50,371 nucleotides of DNA from NCBI GenBank assembly GCA_026982565.1, contig JALSGV010000137.1:1-50371 (forward strand), written 5' to 3'. Within the stretch, counting starts at the first letter, position 1; every line of letters begins with the position of its first letter. Source of the stretch: Gammaproteobacteria bacterium. Lineage in GTDB: Bacteria; Pseudomonadota; Gammaproteobacteria; SZUA-140. Position numbers and translations under genes: made by a program. Under the pieces are notes generated by a model. It did not search any database. It saw only the letters and a list, made by a program, of their open reading frames with translations, and was not told the DNA's origin. Shown in pieces: positions 37,879 to 45,854 of the stretch.

Positions 37879-38940
37879 TCAGAGTTTCTCGCCGTCGACA
37901 ACCCTGTTCCTGCCGCTGCGCTTGGCGTGATAGAGGGCCTTGTCGGCGCGGTGCACAAATTCATCCAGAGGTTCGTTTATCCGGTACCAGGCTACGCCGA
38001 TGGAAACGGTTACGCTGTCCAGCGTCTGCTGGCTGGATTTGCGTTTCAGTTTCGAGGCGGAAATGGTTTTACGCAGTTCCTCGGCAATGTGCAGGGCCCC
38101 TGAAAATGGCGTATCGGGAAGGATGATGGCAAATTCCTCACCACCGTATCTTGAAACGATATCGCGTCCCTTGATGATTTCCTTCATTTTCACGGCGATG
38201 AAGCGCAGCACTTCGTCTCCCACCACATGACCATAATTGTCATTGATGCGTTTGAAGTGATCCACGTCTATCATCATCAGGCACAGATTATTGAGGGTCT
38301 TCTGGCACTCCCTGGCGGCTTCATGCAGTATGCTGTCGAAGCTCTTGCGGTTGATGAGGCCTGTCAGGCCATCGATCATCAGCTCCGACTGGACCATTTC
38401 GAGCTGCTGCCGGAGGTTGCCCAGTTCCTGGGTCATATTGGTGAGTTTGACCTGGAGGGCTGAATTGTTGTCCACCATCTCCTGGGTTTCATTGCTCAGC
38501 GCGTCGATGACCTTGAGGAGTTTCTCGCTGTCCAGTCCGCGGCTAAGATGCGCCGCATGCCCCTCCAGTCTGGACCGGTAGCGTGTCGCCTCGTCCGTGG
38601 CGCCAACGATGTGTTCTTCCGATTCCTGAATCATCTCCTGCAATTCAGCCCGGAGGCGCTCGATTTCCTTTTCCTGGTCGCATGCAATATAATTCCTGTA
38701 GAGTTCCGCATTGACCTCATCCGAGAATATCCCATGTTCTTTGGCCAGGGCATCAACCGCGCCAACCAGGGCCTTATTGTTTCCCGCAACGTATTCATAC
38801 CAAACCGTATAATTCCTCGGGGTGGGCGCAACGCCGTTCTGCATCATCATTGGCAGGGCCAGTCGCAACAGCTCAGAGGCGGGTTTCTGGTTCTTGAGTC
38901 TGGCATCCATATCAGAGCGAAGTCCAGGGGTAGCTGTCAT
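37879..38940 (-). CDS. diguanylate cyclase (GGDEF) with helical N-terminal domain
   Basis: A 353-residue protein predicted to make cyclic di-GMP. The N-terminal half is helical, with a conserved-looking NYTVWYEYVAGNN near residue 43 and a long coiled coil (about 90-185). The C-terminal GGDEF domain begins MIDGLTGLINRKSFD and has an active-site GGEEF near residue 267. The upstream inhibitory site reads KGRD instead of RxxD, so product inhibition may be weak. There are no membrane segments. It heads the reverse-strand run. Confidence 0.85.
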   Translation of the reverse strand: MTATPGLRSDMDARLKNQKPASELLRLALPMMMQNGVAPTPRNYTVWYEYVAGNNKALVGAVDALAKEHGIFSDEVNAELYRNYIACDQEKEIERLRAELQEMIQESEEHIVGATDEATRYRSRLEGHAAHLSRGLDSEKLLKVIDALSNETQEMVDNNSALQVKLTNMTQELGNLRQQLEMVQSELMIDGLTGLINRKSFDSILHEAARECQKTLNNLCLMMIDVDHFKRINDNYGHVVGDEVLRFIAVKMKEIIKGRDIVSRYGGEEFAIILPDTPFSGALHIAEELRKTISASKLKRKSSQQTLDSVTVSIGVAWYRINEPLDEFVHRADKALYHAKRSGRNRVVDGEKL

Positions 38941-39155
38941 ACATGATTTAGTGGCTAGGGATTTTACAATAACGGATTGTCAGGGCATCTGCAAAACATA
39001 TCGTCAGAATGCATGAAAAGTTTAGTGTTTCTCGTCATATGCGGCTATGATTGTCAGCGTCTGCCTCGCGGCGGCAGCCGCCCGTGAGCCGGGATTGTGC
39101 AGGCTGGTATTTGTATGGGAAGTAATGAGAAATTCCGCGTTATCGCACAGGATGG

Positions 39156-39620
39156 ATGAGAAAAATGCACAGGCCTGATACACCTCTGCTCACTGTTGAT
39201 GCAATCATCGAGTTGCCTGAACAGGGAGGAGGAATCGTATTGATAAAACGAATGAATCCTCCTCATGGCTGGGCACTGCCTGGTGGCTTTGTCGATGCGG
39301 GAGAGTCCGTGGAAGCCGCGGCCGTGCGTGAGGCCGAGGAGGAAACGGGATTGAAGGTCAGCCTGACGGCCTTGCTGGGTTGCTACTCGGATCCCCGTCG
39401 TGATCCACGAGGCCACACGGCCAGCATCGTCTATGTGGCGACCTCCAGAGGTCTGCCCCGGGCCCGCTCGGATGCCAGCCAGGCATGCATCGCCAACCCT
39501 GACGACATTACGGTACACTTGGTGTTCGACCATGAGCGGATATTGGCGGATTATCGATATTTTCTTGCCCATGGAAGTGCGCCACAATGGCGCATGGATA
39601 AATCCCGGCAGCTATTGTGA
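39156..39620 (+). CDS. NUDIX hydrolase
   Basis: A 154-residue enzyme expected to hydrolyse a nucleoside diphosphate linked to another group; the substrate cannot be told. The Nudix box G-x5-E-x7-REUxEExGU is complete from GFVDAGE near residue 47 to REAEEETGL. An ATG three codons downstream is an alternative start. Upstream is a 215-base gap shared with the divergent cyclase gene, and downstream a nested repeat element. Confidence 0.85.
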   Translation: MRKMHRPDTPLLTVDAIIELPEQGGGIVLIKRMNPPHGWALPGGFVDAGESVEAAAVREAEEETGLKVSLTALLGCYSDPRRDPRGHTASIVYVATSRGLPRARSDASQACIANPDDITVHLVFDHERILADYRYFLAHGSAPQWRMDKSRQLL

Positions 39621-39668
39621 CAGGTTTATATAAGGCCTCTTGCGGTTTTCTGACCATGGGCTGTAATT

Positions 39669-39819
39669 CTTGAGAGTGCCGGGATATCTGCAACTAATTG
39701 ATTATTATATAAAATGCAGTGACGCATTAAGGTCATTCCCGCGCAGGCGGGAATCCAGGAAAATCAATGAGTTCTGGATTCCAGCATCCGCAGGAATGAC
39801 AGAACTCGGTACTCTCAAG
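39669..39819. repeat. 151-bp nested inverted-repeat element with dRS3-like core
   Basis: Outer arms CTTGAGAGTGCCG (39669-39681) and CGGTACTCTCAAG (39807-39819) match with one change. Inner 27-bp arms (39732-39758 and 39774-39800) agree at 23 positions. The left inner arm contains ATTCCC-GCGCAGGC-GGGAAT, which fits the neisserial dRS3 pattern ATTCCC-N8-GGGAAT. It fills most of the 225-base gap before the next gene; no gene is seen there. Confidence 0.75.
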
Positions 39820-39845
39820 GCAATTGTTTCAAATAATCTATTTCA

Positions 39846-41168
39846 ATGAAAACACCCGAATTGCTCGCGCCCGCGGGCACGCTGAACAACCTGGAATACG
39901 CCCTGGCCTATGGCGCCGATGCCGTGTATGCCGGCATGCCGCGCTACAGCCTGCGTGTGCGCAACAATAATTTTCACCGCCTGGAGAATCTGGCGGCTGG
40001 CATCGGAAAAACCCATGCGGCAGGGCGTCGTTTCTATCTTGCATGCAATGTGCTGCCCCATAACAGCAAGGTCCGGACCTTCATGGATGATATGGAGGAG
40101 GTGATCGCCATGAGGCCCGATGCCCTGATCATGGCCGATCCCGGGCTCATTCTGATGGTAAGGGAGCGTTGGCCCGAGGTGGCTGTCCATTTATCGGTGC
40201 AGGCCAATACCATGAACTATGCCGGTGTCCGCTTCTGGCAGCAGCAGGGACTGAAGCGGGTGATCCTCTCGCGTGAACTTTCCCTTGAACAGGTAGAGGA
40301 AATCCGCCAGCAGTGCCCGGAAATGGAGCTTGAGGTGTTCGTGCATGGCGCCCTGTGCATCGCATACTCTGGCCGCTGCCTGCTGTCCGGCTATTTCAAT
40401 CACCGCGATCCCAACCAGGGGACCTGTACCAATGCATGCCGCTGGCAATACGATATTCACCAGGGGCAACAGGATGCCTGTGGCGATACTGTGCGGAATG
40501 ATGATGTAACTGCTGGGGCGTTTCTGCTCGAGGAGCGTACACGCAAGGACGAAATGATGCCTATCGAGGAAGACGAGCATGGCACCTATATTCTGAATTC
40601 CAAGGACCTGCGGGCCGTGGAGTATGTGGAGAAGCTGGTGCAGATTGGTGTGGACAGTCTCAAGATAGAGGGCCGCACCAAGTCCCATTACTATGTCGCG
40701 CGCGCCACTCAGGTCTATCGTCAGGCTATCGACGACGCCGCAGCAGGGCGCCCTTTCGACTGGACGCTGCTTGAAGCCCTGGAGAACCTTTCCAACCGGG
40801 GGTATACCAGCGGCTTTTTCCAGCGCCACCCGGATGGCGCCTGTCAGAACTATGTGCAGGGGAAGTCCGAAGGCTTGGTGCAGCAGTTCGTGGGTGAAGT
40901 GCTTGGCGAGCGGGCTGCCGATGGCATGGTCGAGATCGATGTGAAAAACAAGTTTCTGGTAGGCGATCGGCTGGAATTGATATTGCCTGGGGGAAACCAC
41001 GCTTTTGTTCTGCAAGGCATGGAGGACAAGCATGGCAGGCCTATTTCAGAGGCGCCTGGAGGGGGGCATCGTGTTCGCATCCCCATCGATATAAGCACAC
41101 CTCTTGTCAGGGGATTGCTGGCGCGTAACCTGGAGGTGTCTACTCCAGTTGTGGGACGGTATGGCTGA
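39846..41168 (+). CDS. trhP: U32-family tRNA hydroxylation protein TrhP (YegQ)
   Basis: Peptidase-U32-like protein of 440 residues. Relatives of this type hydroxylate U34 of tRNA (5-hydroxyuridine) together with prephenate-linked chemistry. It begins ELLAPAGTLNNLEYALAYGA. The conserved four-cysteine region expected to bind an iron-sulfur cluster is near residues 175-205 (HGALCIAYSGRCLLSGYF, GTCTNACRW). INSKDLRAVEYVEKL-type and VDSLKIEGRTKSHYYVA segments follow. Its last eight bases overlap the start of a sulfotransferase gene. Confidence 0.88.
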   Translation: MKTPELLAPAGTLNNLEYALAYGADAVYAGMPRYSLRVRNNNFHRLENLAAGIGKTHAAGRRFYLACNVLPHNSKVRTFMDDMEEVIAMRPDALIMADPGLILMVRERWPEVAVHLSVQANTMNYAGVRFWQQQGLKRVILSRELSLEQVEEIRQQCPEMELEVFVHGALCIAYSGRCLLSGYFNHRDPNQGTCTNACRWQYDIHQGQQDACGDTVRNDDVTAGAFLLEERTRKDEMMPIEEDEHGTYILNSKDLRAVEYVEKLVQIGVDSLKIEGRTKSHYYVARATQVYRQAIDDAAAGRPFDWTLLEALENLSNRGYTSGFFQRHPDGACQNYVQGKSEGLVQQFVGEVLGERAADGMVEIDVKNKFLVGDRLELILPGGNHAFVLQGMEDKHGRPISEAPGGGHRVRIPIDISTPLVRGLLARNLEVSTPVVGRYG

Positions 41169-42030
41169 GGATCTGGCTGTCGATGTCCGGTGGGGCACCC
41201 CGGCGCGCACTCATGACCCCTGGCTGTTGGCCAATTTCCGGCCACGTTCGACGGATATCCTGATTACGACGGCGCCCAAGGCCGGCACAACCTGGATGCA
41301 GCAGATTCTATACCAGATCATCAGTGGTGGTGACGATGGCTTCGAATCAATTTTCGATGTCGTCCCCTGGCTGGAGTGCCCGAGAAAGAACAAGAGCCGG
41401 GAGGAGACACTACAAGAGTATGATGCCATGGGCGATCCCCGCGTCTTCAAAACGCATTGCACCTATGAACAGACACCGGGAAACGACCGGGTTCGAATCA
41501 TTCTCACTTCCCGGGATCCGCGGGATTGCTGCATCAGTTTCTATCACCATATAATGGATATGACGGAGGAAGGGAGGGCAATGGCGGGTGTTACGGCGCC
41601 GGCCACGTTCGACGAGTATTTTACAAAATGGATGGCGTTTGGCTCCTGGTTCCGCAATGTGCGGAGCTGGTGGCCCCACCGGGACGACCCCAATGTTTTG
41701 TGGCTGCGCTATGAGGATATGAAAGAGGATCTGGAAATGACGCTCGATCGCATCCTGGATTTTCTGGGCCATGAGTTGACGCCAACGCAACGGGAGCGCG
41801 TTCTGGAACACAGTTCGTTTGCCTGGATGAAAAAGAATGCCGGGCGCTTTACCCGTATCTGCGATTGGGGCGTGAATTTATTCAAGCCCGGAGGCTTCAT
41901 TCGCAAGGGCCAGATAGGCGGGTACAGGGCTTTGATGTCGCCTGAGCAGGAACAACGGATTCTGGCACGCGCTCAGGCCATGCTGGAGCCCGCGTGTCTT
42001 GATTTTCTGGGTTTGAGGCGGGGGAACTGA
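41161..42030 (+). CDS. PAPS-dependent sulfotransferase family protein
   Basis: A 289-residue cytosolic-type sulfotransferase expected to move a sulfuryl group from PAPS to an unknown acceptor. The 5'-phosphosulfate loop TAPKAGTTWMQ is near residue 38 and the 3'-phosphate region SRDPRDCCISFYHH near residue 118. YEDMKEDLE and the C-terminal FIRKGQIGGY complete the family pattern. The ATG lies inside the trhP stop region (ATGGCTGA), implying coupled translation. The open frame continues upstream within trhP without family similarity. The acceptor could be a small molecule or lipid; nothing nearby identifies it. Confidence 0.82.
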   Translation: MAEDLAVDVRWGTPARTHDPWLLANFRPRSTDILITTAPKAGTTWMQQILYQIISGGDDGFESIFDVVPWLECPRKNKSREETLQEYDAMGDPRVFKTHCTYEQTPGNDRVRIILTSRDPRDCCISFYHHIMDMTEEGRAMAGVTAPATFDEYFTKWMAFGSWFRNVRSWWPHRDDPNVLWLRYEDMKEDLEMTLDRILDFLGHELTPTQRERVLEHSSFAWMKKNAGRFTRICDWGVNLFKPGGFIRKGQIGGYRALMSPEQEQRILARAQAMLEPACLDFLGLRRGN

Positions 42031-42032
42031 AC

Positions 42033-42923
42033 ATGCAGGGAGACTATCACTATAAAACCAGGCCCGATTACGGCGATCTCTACGAGGATGAGGAGGATAC
42101 GGCGCCTGGCAAAGGGGGTCGCCGGCTCGCGGCTTTGCTCGTGGCGCTGATTCTGGCGGCGGCCGCTTACTGGTGGTGGTCTTCGCAGCCAACACGGGAC
42201 TTGGATGCTTTGAGCGAAGTGGCCACGGTAGAGCTTCCACTCGTGGAAACTCCCGCAACGCATCCGCTGCCCGCCACGCCAGGTGGGCGGTCTGAGGAGG
42301 GGGCGGAGGTCGCGCAATCCAGGAATTTCGGGCCCGTGCCGAATTTGGATGGCAGCGACCCTGTGATACAGGGAGTCCTCCAACAATTGGTCGGGGATAT
42401 CGATCTAAGCGCCTATCTGGTCCCCCGGAATCTCATACGTAAATTCGTAGTTACCGTTGACAATCTCCCTGGCAAGCGCATTCCTCAGCAGTACCTGCCC
42501 GTCCAACGGCCGCCAGGAGGGTTCAGGGTGCGTGAAGAGCAGGATGATATCGTCATGGATATCTCTAACTATGCACGCTACAGCCCTTTCGTCAATATAC
42601 TCACCGCCATGAATAGCCGCGATATCGTCGCCTTGTATGTGCATTTCTACCCACTGTTCCAGAGCGCTTATGAAGAGCTGGGCTATCCCGGTCAGTATTT
42701 CAATGATCGCATGATCACCGCCATAGATGATCTGCTGGCCACGCCGGAGGTGAGGGATCCAATACCCCTGGTACAACCCGGCATCTATTATCATTATGCC
42801 GACCCGAAGCTCGAGGCGCTGTCCGCGGGACAAAAGCTGTTGTTGCGCATGGGGCCCGATAATGCTGCGAAGGTCAAGCAGGTGCTGAGAAGGGTTCGCG
42901 GGCAGATTACGACCAGCGAATGA
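42033..42923 (+). CDS. DUF3014 family membrane-anchored protein
   Basis: A 296-residue protein with a short acidic cytoplasmic N-terminus (about 1-30) and one membrane helix (LAALLVALILAAAAYWWW, about 31-48). A variable linker leads to the DUF3014 domain, with signatures YLVPRNLIRKFVVTVDNLPG near residue 130, ALYVHFYPLFQSAYEELGYP near 195 and a terminal QKLLLRMGPDNAAKVKQVL. The function is unknown. It starts two bases after the sulfotransferase stop and is probably co-transcribed. Confidence 0.8.
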   Translation: MQGDYHYKTRPDYGDLYEDEEDTAPGKGGRRLAALLVALILAAAAYWWWSSQPTRDLDALSEVATVELPLVETPATHPLPATPGGRSEEGAEVAQSRNFGPVPNLDGSDPVIQGVLQQLVGDIDLSAYLVPRNLIRKFVVTVDNLPGKRIPQQYLPVQRPPGGFRVREEQDDIVMDISNYARYSPFVNILTAMNSRDIVALYVHFYPLFQSAYEELGYPGQYFNDRMITAIDDLLATPEVRDPIPLVQPGIYYHYADPKLEALSAGQKLLLRMGPDNAAKVKQVLRRVRGQITTSE

Positions 42924-42993
42924 AATGGGTTGGCCAGCGTGTTTTCAAGCCTGCGGTAAAGCAATCGAAGGACAATACAGCGAGGATATCACC

Positions 42994-43380
42994 ATGTTGG
43001 AACTGAATCCGGAAATCGTTTGTTTGCTGATATCTCAGGCTCATGAGTTTCATGCCAAGGAGACGCTGAGGGTCCCGGATGATGCGGATCTTCAGGAGGA
43101 GGCCAGGAACATGCAGGGGATGACTCCCTATGAAGAGGATATTACCTACCAGGCCTTCAAGAATACCGTGGATGATCTGGAGCCGGATCAGCAGGAGTTC
43201 CTCGTGGCCCTCATGTGGTTGGGGCGTGGTGACTATGACCTCGAAGAGTGGGAGGCGGCATTGGAGGCAGCCCATGAGCGTCACAATGATCGCACTGCTG
43301 AATACCTCATATCCACGCCATTGGTGGCTGACTATCTCGAAGAGGGGCTGGCGCTGATGGGGTACCAATGCGATGAATAG
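42994..43380 (+). CDS. DUF3775 family protein
   Basis: A soluble acidic protein of 128 residues matching the DUF3775 pattern (LLISQAHEFHAKE, EFLVALMWLGRGDYDLEEWE, PLVADYLEEGLALMGY). The function is unknown. The ATG at 42994 has GAGG about 10 bases upstream and gives a family-like start; an ATG at 42925 would add 23 non-conserved residues. Confidence 0.75.
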   Translation: MLELNPEIVCLLISQAHEFHAKETLRVPDDADLQEEARNMQGMTPYEEDITYQAFKNTVDDLEPDQQEFLVALMWLGRGDYDLEEWEAALEAAHERHNDRTAEYLISTPLVADYLEEGLALMGYQCDE

Positions 43381-43419
43381 TCACGCAAATACGTTTTTTA
43401 CCGAGGATGAAGGAAATTT

Positions 43420-44232
43420 ATGACAAGTTTGCATAAACCCGTCAAGGCCTATCGCAACAATGAGTTCATGAATGGCCGTGATGCCCGTTCCATCAGGATA
43501 CTGTCAGAATATCACGAGCCGGCAAGCCGCTTCTCCCAGTACGATATCGATGACACCATCGTTTTCATGGGGTCCGCACGCACCTTGTCTCAGGAAGAGG
43601 CGCAAAACAGGCTCGCACAGGCACGGGAGAGAGGCGAGGGAGTTGAGCGGGCTGCAATCGACCTGGAAATGTCCATATATTACGAGGCGGCGCGCACCCT
43701 GGCTTATCGTCTTACCGCGTGGTCCAAACAACTGGACAGCGACAAACACCGCTTCGTGGTGTGTACAGGAGGAGGGCCCGGCATCATGGAGGCGGCCAAC
43801 CGCGGCGCATCCGAGGCGAAGGGCCTGAACATAGGTCTGACCATTTCGATTCCTGTGGAAGAGTTTGACAATATCTATGTCACGCGGGAACTCTCTTTCC
43901 ATTTTCATTATTTTTTTATGAGAAAGTTCTGGTTTGCCTACCTGGCCAAGGCCGTTCTGGTCTTTCCGGGTGGATTCGGCACACTGGATGAGCTGGGTGA
44001 GCTATTGACCCTGCTGCAGACTCGCAAGATGCGCAAGCATCTCCCCATCGTCCTTTTTGGGAAAAGATTCTGGGAAGAAATCATAAATTTCGATGCGCTC
44101 GCGAGATATGGCATGATCAACCCGGAAGATATCGATCTCATGTTCCAGACGGACTCTGTAGATGAGGCCTATGCCTATGTCATAGAACATCTGCAAAAAT
44201 ACGCCATGGAAGAAAAGGGCGCACGTCTCTGA
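43420..44232 (+). CDS. LOG-family (TIGR00730-like) Rossmann-fold protein
   Basis: A 270-residue protein of the LOG / so-called lysine decarboxylase family, whose members cleave nucleoside monophosphates to base and ribose phosphate. Both nucleotide-binding motifs are intact: TGGGPGIMEAANRGA near residue 116 and PGGFGTLDELGE near 185. The protein has a longer N-terminus than plant LOG enzymes. A bacterial role in purine turnover is likely but not shown here. It follows DUF3775 by 39 bases. Confidence 0.82.
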   Translation: MTSLHKPVKAYRNNEFMNGRDARSIRILSEYHEPASRFSQYDIDDTIVFMGSARTLSQEEAQNRLAQARERGEGVERAAIDLEMSIYYEAARTLAYRLTAWSKQLDSDKHRFVVCTGGGPGIMEAANRGASEAKGLNIGLTISIPVEEFDNIYVTRELSFHFHYFFMRKFWFAYLAKAVLVFPGGFGTLDELGELLTLLQTRKMRKHLPIVLFGKRFWEEIINFDALARYGMINPEDIDLMFQTDSVDEAYAYVIEHLQKYAMEEKGARL

Positions 44233-44507
44233 GAGGACGGGGGATCTCCCGATATTGCTGGACTATACATTGTCGGTTGGTGTAGTCTAGGGCGCATGGC
44301 GAAAGTGCGGATGACACAATAACAAACAGCATTGCACTGCCTGCTGAGTCATAGAGCCATCCGGCTTTGCCTGACATCGTAGCGTTATCACCATAGGGAC
44401 AAGGAATGCAGCCAGAGATGGGATGGGGCAGAGACCATCTCATGGAAGACGGCATGGAGGTGTCTAAAAAACTTTTCGTATTAAGTGAAAGATACGGGGG
44501 AGGAGAC
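44233..44507 (+). promoter_or_regulatory. 275-base leader region upstream of the cold-shock gene
   Basis: No separate gene is seen. The region contains a hairpin GACTATAC..GTGTAGTC (about 44261-44287) and CGGG..CCCG near 44238-44251. A long untranslated leader is typical of cspA-family genes, where it controls mRNA folding in the cold. No clear promoter could be placed. The csp frame is open upstream to 44406 but that extension is not family-like. Confidence 0.4.
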
Positions 44508-44711
44508 ATGGCAACAGGCAAGGTCAAATGGTTTAACGAATCAAAAGGTTTTGGCTTCATTTCGCCAGATGATGGAGGCAAGGATGTATTCGTACATTTT
44601 TCATCCATCCAGGGAGAGGGATTCAAGACACTGCTGGAAGGGCAGTCGGTTTCCTTTGAAGCCGAAGACACACCCAAGGGGAAGCAGACTGTCTCTGTCA
44701 TACCCGATTGA
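44508..44711 (+). CDS. CspA-family cold-shock protein
   Basis: A 67-residue single cold-shock domain that binds single-stranded RNA and DNA. Both RNA-binding motifs are present: [10 protein letters not shown] (RNP1) and DVFVHFSSI (RNP2). The start giving [12 protein letters not shown] has GGGGGAGGAG just upstream and is the family start. It is monocistronic, with a hairpin shortly after the stop. Confidence 0.94.
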   Translation: MATGKVKWFNESKGFGFISPDDGGKDVFVHFSSIQGEGFKTLLEGQSVSFEAEDTPKGKQTVSVIPD

Positions 44712-44722
44712 TTCCAAGTCTC

Positions 44723-44744
44723 GTCTGCCAATGGTTTGGCAGAC
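44723..44744 (+). terminator. hairpin after the cold-shock gene
   Basis: GTCTGCCAA and TTGGCAGAC form a perfect 9-bp stem with loop TGGT, 11 bases after the csp stop. It is likely to end or protect the csp transcript, although it has no T-run. Confidence 0.5.
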
Positions 44745-44829
44745 AACCCAGCCGGAATAGTGCCGCCATGCGGAGCGCCGGCGGGCGCAATGATCCGCCC
44801 AGGCGTTTGAGCTGAATGATTTCTTTGTT

Positions 44830-45852
44830 ATGCCAACTCCTATATTGATATGTGACGATTCCAGCCTGGCGCGCAAACAGATGACACGCGCCTTACCCGA
44901 TGCCTGGGATGTCCACGTCAGCTATGCCGCCAACGGTCTGGAGGCCCTGGAGGCCATCAGGGCCGGCAAGGGTGATGTGCTTTTCCTCGATCTCAATATG
45001 CCTGATATGGATGGCTATGAAGTGTTGGAGGCTATCCGCCGCGAGGATCTTCCCGCTTTGGTCATCGTCGTCTCCGGCGACATTCAACCTGAAGCCCATC
45101 GCAGGGTCATGAAACTGGGCGCCCTTGATTTCATCAAGAAGCCGGTTGATACGGGGAAGGTTGAGGATATACTGGATCGCTACGGAATTTTCCGGGAAAC
45201 TCCGGCACGAGAGGGGGCAGCCAGGGAGCATGACACGACCGAAGGGCCAGTGGCGGGGAATATCAATCACTTGGAGTGTTATCAGGAAGTAGCCAATATT
45301 GCCATGGGACGCGCAGCCGACTTGCTGGCGCGCCTGTTGGATATCTTCGTCGTCATGCCCGTGCCCAAAGTTAATATGGTAACCCGGGATGAGCTATTGT
45401 CCATTCTGGATCAGTCTTTCGATGACCGGCCTGTTTCTGTAATTTGCCAGGGTTTTATTGGGGCAGGGCTTGCAGGCGAGGCGCTTCTCGTTTTTCACGA
45501 CAGCCATATCGAGGACATTGCCTCACTGCTCCATTATCATGGGGAGATCGAATGTGAAGCGGAATCCGAGTTGTTGATGGATTTTGGATGTATACTCATC
45601 GGTGCATGTCTGAAAGGGCTGAGCGAGCAGTTGGATGTGAGTTTCAGCCAGGGGCAGCCATTGGTGTTGGGGAAAAATATCAAAATCGGCGAGCTTTTCA
45701 AGGGCAATATCATAAACTGGTCATCCATATTGATGACCGACATGGGATGCCACATCGAGGGTCGCCAGGTCCACTGTAATCTCATGCTGTTGTTTACGGA
45801 GGATTCCATCAGTTCCCTGAATAATTATATTTCTTTTATGATGACGGACTAG
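44830..45852 (+). CDS. response regulator with CheC/CheX-like phosphatase domain
   Basis: A two-domain signalling protein of 340 residues. The receiver domain (1-120) keeps all key residues: CDDS, the phospho-acceptor Asp in LFLDLNMPDMDG near 55, VVSGD and IKKPV. The C-terminal domain (about 145-340) resembles CheC/CheX phosphatases. One ExxN motif with the P at the expected 22-residue distance is present in YQEVANIAMG, while the second site has degenerated to DFGC. It may dephosphorylate itself or a partner receiver. It is two bases from the next gene, a PAS-GGDEF protein. Confidence 0.8.
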   Translation: MPTPILICDDSSLARKQMTRALPDAWDVHVSYAANGLEALEAIRAGKGDVLFLDLNMPDMDGYEVLEAIRREDLPALVIVVSGDIQPEAHRRVMKLGALDFIKKPVDTGKVEDILDRYGIFRETPAREGAAREHDTTEGPVAGNINHLECYQEVANIAMGRAADLLARLLDIFVVMPVPKVNMVTRDELLSILDQSFDDRPVSVICQGFIGAGLAGEALLVFHDSHIEDIASLLHYHGEIECEAESELLMDFGCILIGACLKGLSEQLDVSFSQGQPLVLGKNIKIGELFKGNIINWSSILMTDMGCHIEGRQVHCNLMLLFTEDSISSLNNYISFMMTD

Positions 45853-45854
45853 CC

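Noticed and set aside
39732..39800. Possible CRISPR repeat-spacer unit
   Set aside because: The two similar arms are inverted, not direct, and occur once; it is a nested palindrome.
44406..44507. N-terminal extension of the cold-shock protein
   Set aside because: The frame is open upstream, but the family start and strong ribosome-binding site are at 44508, and the upstream residues do not resemble cold-shock proteins.
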